Assembly (NCBI GenBank): GCA_964458715.1
Contig: CAYWJP010000032.1
Coordinates: forward strand, 1 to 7,242
Source of the DNA: UBA2773 sp964458715
GTDB taxonomy: Bacteria > Patescibacteriota > Minisyncoccia > Moranbacterales > DUUL01
Direction of reading: 5' to 3'
DNA length: 7,242 nucleotides
Shown here: positions 6,137 to 7,242 of the stretch, piece by piece
Layout of the letters: every line of letters starts with the position of its first letter
Position numbering within the stretch: the first letter of the stretch is position 1
Notes under the pieces: model-generated
What the model saw: only the letters and a program-made list of their open reading frames with translations
Told to the model about the DNA's origin: nothing
Databases searched by the model: none
Translations under genes and position numbers: made by a program

Positions 6137-6535
6137 ATGAAATTTAAAACAACTACCAATTTAACTCATACTCCCGAAAATGTTCTTAAAAATTGTGGTT
6201 ATTTTTCGATTTTTAACCGAAAAACTCAAAAAGGAAGTTTTGTTCGAAAAATTACCGGGAATCGCTATCCCCGTTTTCATCTTTATTTAAAGGAAATAGA
6301 TGATGAATTAATTTTTGATCTTCACCTCGATCAAAGTGGAACTGTTTATGCTGGTCAAAAAGCCCACAATGCGGACTATGATAGCCCCGAGGTCAAACAA
6401 GAATTAGTTCGAATTTTTCAGGAAGTTAAAAAAACTATTCCTGTATCGAAAGAAGAAAAACCTCTCGATCAGACCACTTTGTCACAAACTGAAAATCACC
6501 CTAATTGGCTATCAAAACTTTTTAAAAAAAATTAA
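6137..6535 (+). CDS. Small soluble protein of unknown function
   Basis: 132 residues; no assigned family that I can name with certainty. The core (about 1-100) reads as alternating strands and one helix: GYFSIFNRKTQKGSFVRKI (21-39), NRYPRFHLYLKE (42-53), LIFDLHLDQ (58-66), then AHNADYDSPEVKQELVRIF (76-94). The RFHLY...DLHLDQ pattern resembles small hypothetical proteins I associate with CPR genomes, but that is memory, not a search. A Ser/Thr/Glu-rich linker (about 101-120) leads to a basic aromatic tail, NWLSKLFKKN (123-132), that could touch a membrane or RNA. No signal peptide. It is the only plus-strand gene, with a consensus promoter and its own terminator, so it is probably well expressed and monocistronic. 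Confidence 0.85.
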   Translation: MKFKTTTNLTHTPENVLKNCGYFSIFNRKTQKGSFVRKITGNRYPRFHLYLKEIDDELIFDLHLDQSGTVYAGQKAHNADYDSPEVKQELVRIFQEVKKTIPVSKEEKPLDQTTLSQTENHPNWLSKLFKKN

Positions 6536-6564
6536 ACTTCCCCCGCAAAAATAGTATACAAAAT

Positions 6565-6592
6565 AAAAACCCCTGCCGAAGCGGGGGTTTTT
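6565..6592. terminator. Bidirectional Rho-independent terminator
   Basis: AAAAACCCCTGC and GCGGGGGTTTTT pair over 12 bp (one G-U) around the loop CGAA, with T-runs available in both directions. It lies 30 bases after the 6137-6535 stop and 25 bases after the cold-shock protein stop, so it ends both convergent transcripts. Confidence 0.9.
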
Positions 6593-6616
6593 AGTAAACT
6601 ATGTTTTCTAAAGTTA

Positions 6617-6820
6617 TTATTCAGTAACTAGAGTAACATTTGAAGCATTCAAGCCTCGTGGTGTTTCAGTCAATTCGAATTCAACTTTATCACCTTCGTT
6701 TAGATCATTGTAATCTACATCTACTAAAGAAGTAGCGTGGAAAAAGATACCTTTTTCATGATCTTCGTGTTTGATAAAACCAAACCCTTTGTCTGTTATT
6801 TTTTCAACAATACCTTGCAT
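6617..6820 (-). CDS. Cold-shock domain protein (CspA family)
   Basis: A 67-residue single OB-fold that binds single-stranded RNA or DNA and acts as an RNA chaperone, by family knowledge. RNP1 is KGFGFI (11-16) and RNP2 is IFFH (25-28), followed by the typical NEGDKVEFEL and GLNASNVTLV. The usual KWFN before RNP1 is replaced by EKITD, so one nucleic-acid-stacking Trp is missing. I chose the ATG at 6820 because MQGIVEKI matches the family start and length; a TTG at 6847 would add nine residues (MFKFNNAIV) not expected in the family. No Shine-Dalgarno. The gene has a recognisable promoter about 120 bases upstream, leaving a long leader typical of cold-shock genes. Confidence 0.93.
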   Translation of the reverse strand: MQGIVEKITDKGFGFIKHEDHEKGIFFHATSLVDVDYNDLNEGDKVEFELTETPRGLNASNVTLVTE

Positions 6821-6849
6821 AACTATTGCATTATTAAATTTAAACAACT

Positions 6850-6936
6850 CTAACAGAAAATCGACTTGAATCCATTAAAAATTGTGAGAACCTTCTTTAC
6901 GTGCCGTTTATTGCTAAACAGCACCAGCAGATTCAT
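6850..6936 (-). CDS. Possible 28-codon leader ORF in the cold-shock protein 5' UTR
   Basis: An ATG at 6936, almost at the predicted transcription start, opens a 28-codon frame (MNLLVLFSNKRHVKK...) that stops with TAG 29 bases before the csp ATG. Translation would be leaderless or nearly so. The frame spans the GNRA hairpin, so translation and folding would compete. Could be chance; the peptide is not recognised. Confidence 0.2.
   Translation of the reverse strand: MNLLVLFSNKRHVKKVLTIFNGFKSIFC
6901..6924 (-). promoter_or_regulatory. GNRA-capped hairpin in the cold-shock protein 5' UTR
   Basis: On the minus strand GTGCTGTTTA and TAAACGGCAC pair over 10 bp (one G-U) around the tetraloop GCAA, a stable GNRA loop. 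No T-run follows, so it is not a terminator. It lies about 80 bases upstream of the csp ATG and could be a cold-responsive or stability element. Confidence 0.6.
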
Positions 6937-6943
6937 TAGTTCT

Positions 6944-6972
6944 ATTGTTGCATATTGGTTGATAATTGTCAA
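6944..6972 (-). promoter_or_regulatory. Promoter of the cold-shock protein gene
   Basis: On the minus strand a perfect -35 TTGACA (6972-6967) is followed after 17 bases by AACAAT (6949-6944), four of six matches to TATAAT. Predicted start near 6937, giving a leader of about 117 bases before the ATG at 6820. Confidence 0.55.
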
Positions 6973-7033
6973 TGGAATGTATCAAATTTATCAATAAATA
7001 ATCTTTTTCGCCTTAAGATTAAAGGTTTTTAAC

Positions 7034-7242
7034 TACAAAAGAGACGGAACGGGATGGTTTTCGGATTATTCAAAAGTTTTGTAAATTCTCTCTGGAATAG
7101 GGATTAGAGGATCAGCGCACTAAATTCGTACTGCGTCTTCGATTCGCACTCATTAAGTGGCTCCTCCCCGAAACTCAATCCACTTTTTATAGTTACTCTC
7201 CAGCTCTCTTTCTCTCGCTCCCTTCGAATCCCTATTCCCGAA
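7034..7242. repeat. Non-coding block with nested inverted repeats
   Basis: No coding frame is supported here. TACAAAA (7034-7040) is inverted at 7077-7083, and GGAATAGGGATT (7094-7105) is inverted exactly at 7227-7238, close to the window end. Inside, AAGTGG (7155-7160) and CCACTT (7180-7185) form a small stem. The block is GC-richer than its surroundings and opens with GAGACGGAACGGGA, which recalls GAGACGGGAC before repeat B at 4136-4145. It looks like another intergenic repeat cassette or a structured RNA. It may extend beyond the window. Confidence 0.5.

Noticed and set aside
6821..6847. TTG start that would add nine residues to the cold-shock protein
   Set aside because: The family begins at the ATG at 6820 (MQGIVEKI), which gives the usual 67-residue length; the extension has no Shine-Dalgarno.
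7094..7238. Transposon with coding capacity
   Set aside because: The inverted ends enclose only about 120 bases and no transposase frame; at most a non-autonomous element.

Overview
The window looks like a piece of an AT-rich genome of a Candidate Phyla Radiation (Patescibacteria) bacterium. This is inferred from several things: a divergent leucyl-tRNA synthetase with the N-terminal signature FPYPSAEGLHIGG...GLDGFGIHSENYA, a short SufB/SufD-like protein, a small protein of a type I associate with these genomes, mostly absent Shine-Dalgarno sequences, and GC-richer repeat cassettes between genes. The exact lineage cannot be fixed from this sequence alone.

Layout. Positions 1-806 hold the N-terminal 268 codons of a SufB/SufD-family Fe-S assembly protein on the minus strand, cut by the window edge. 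Positions 848-3898 (minus) encode LeuRS, whose stop overlaps a possible upstream start of the SufBD gene (TAATG), so the two are probably one transcript. Positions 3899-4324 carry two ~111 bp direct repeats, a perfect hairpin and the tRNA-Ala terminator. Positions 4325-4675 hold tRNA-Ala(TGC) and tRNA-Ile(GAT), both minus, separated by an AT-rich spacer with a large inverted repeat. Positions 4743-5930 (minus) encode a GT4-type glycosyltransferase. A divergent promoter region follows, then a plus-strand gene of unknown function at 6137-6535 behind a perfect-consensus promoter. A bidirectional terminator (6565-6592) separates it from a minus-strand cold-shock protein with a long structured leader. 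The last ~220 bases are non-coding and hold inverted repeats.

The most striking feature is in LeuRS. At 1016 residues it is roughly 150-200 longer than most bacterial LeuRS, because a complete RBBP9/YdeN-like alpha/beta serine hydrolase (about residues 242-436) with an apparently intact Ser-Asp-His triad is inserted at the base of the CP1 editing domain. The surrounding synthetase keeps its editing residues, zinc knuckles and KMSKS loop, but its HIGH motif reads HIGG.

The rest of the functional content is translation (LeuRS, two tRNAs, an RNA-binding cold-shock protein), Fe-S assembly and glycan or glycolipid synthesis. These genes do not form one pathway. The second area of interest is the non-coding DNA around tRNA-Ala, where repeat ends and the tRNA trailer carry inverted copies of pieces of the tRNA 3' half.
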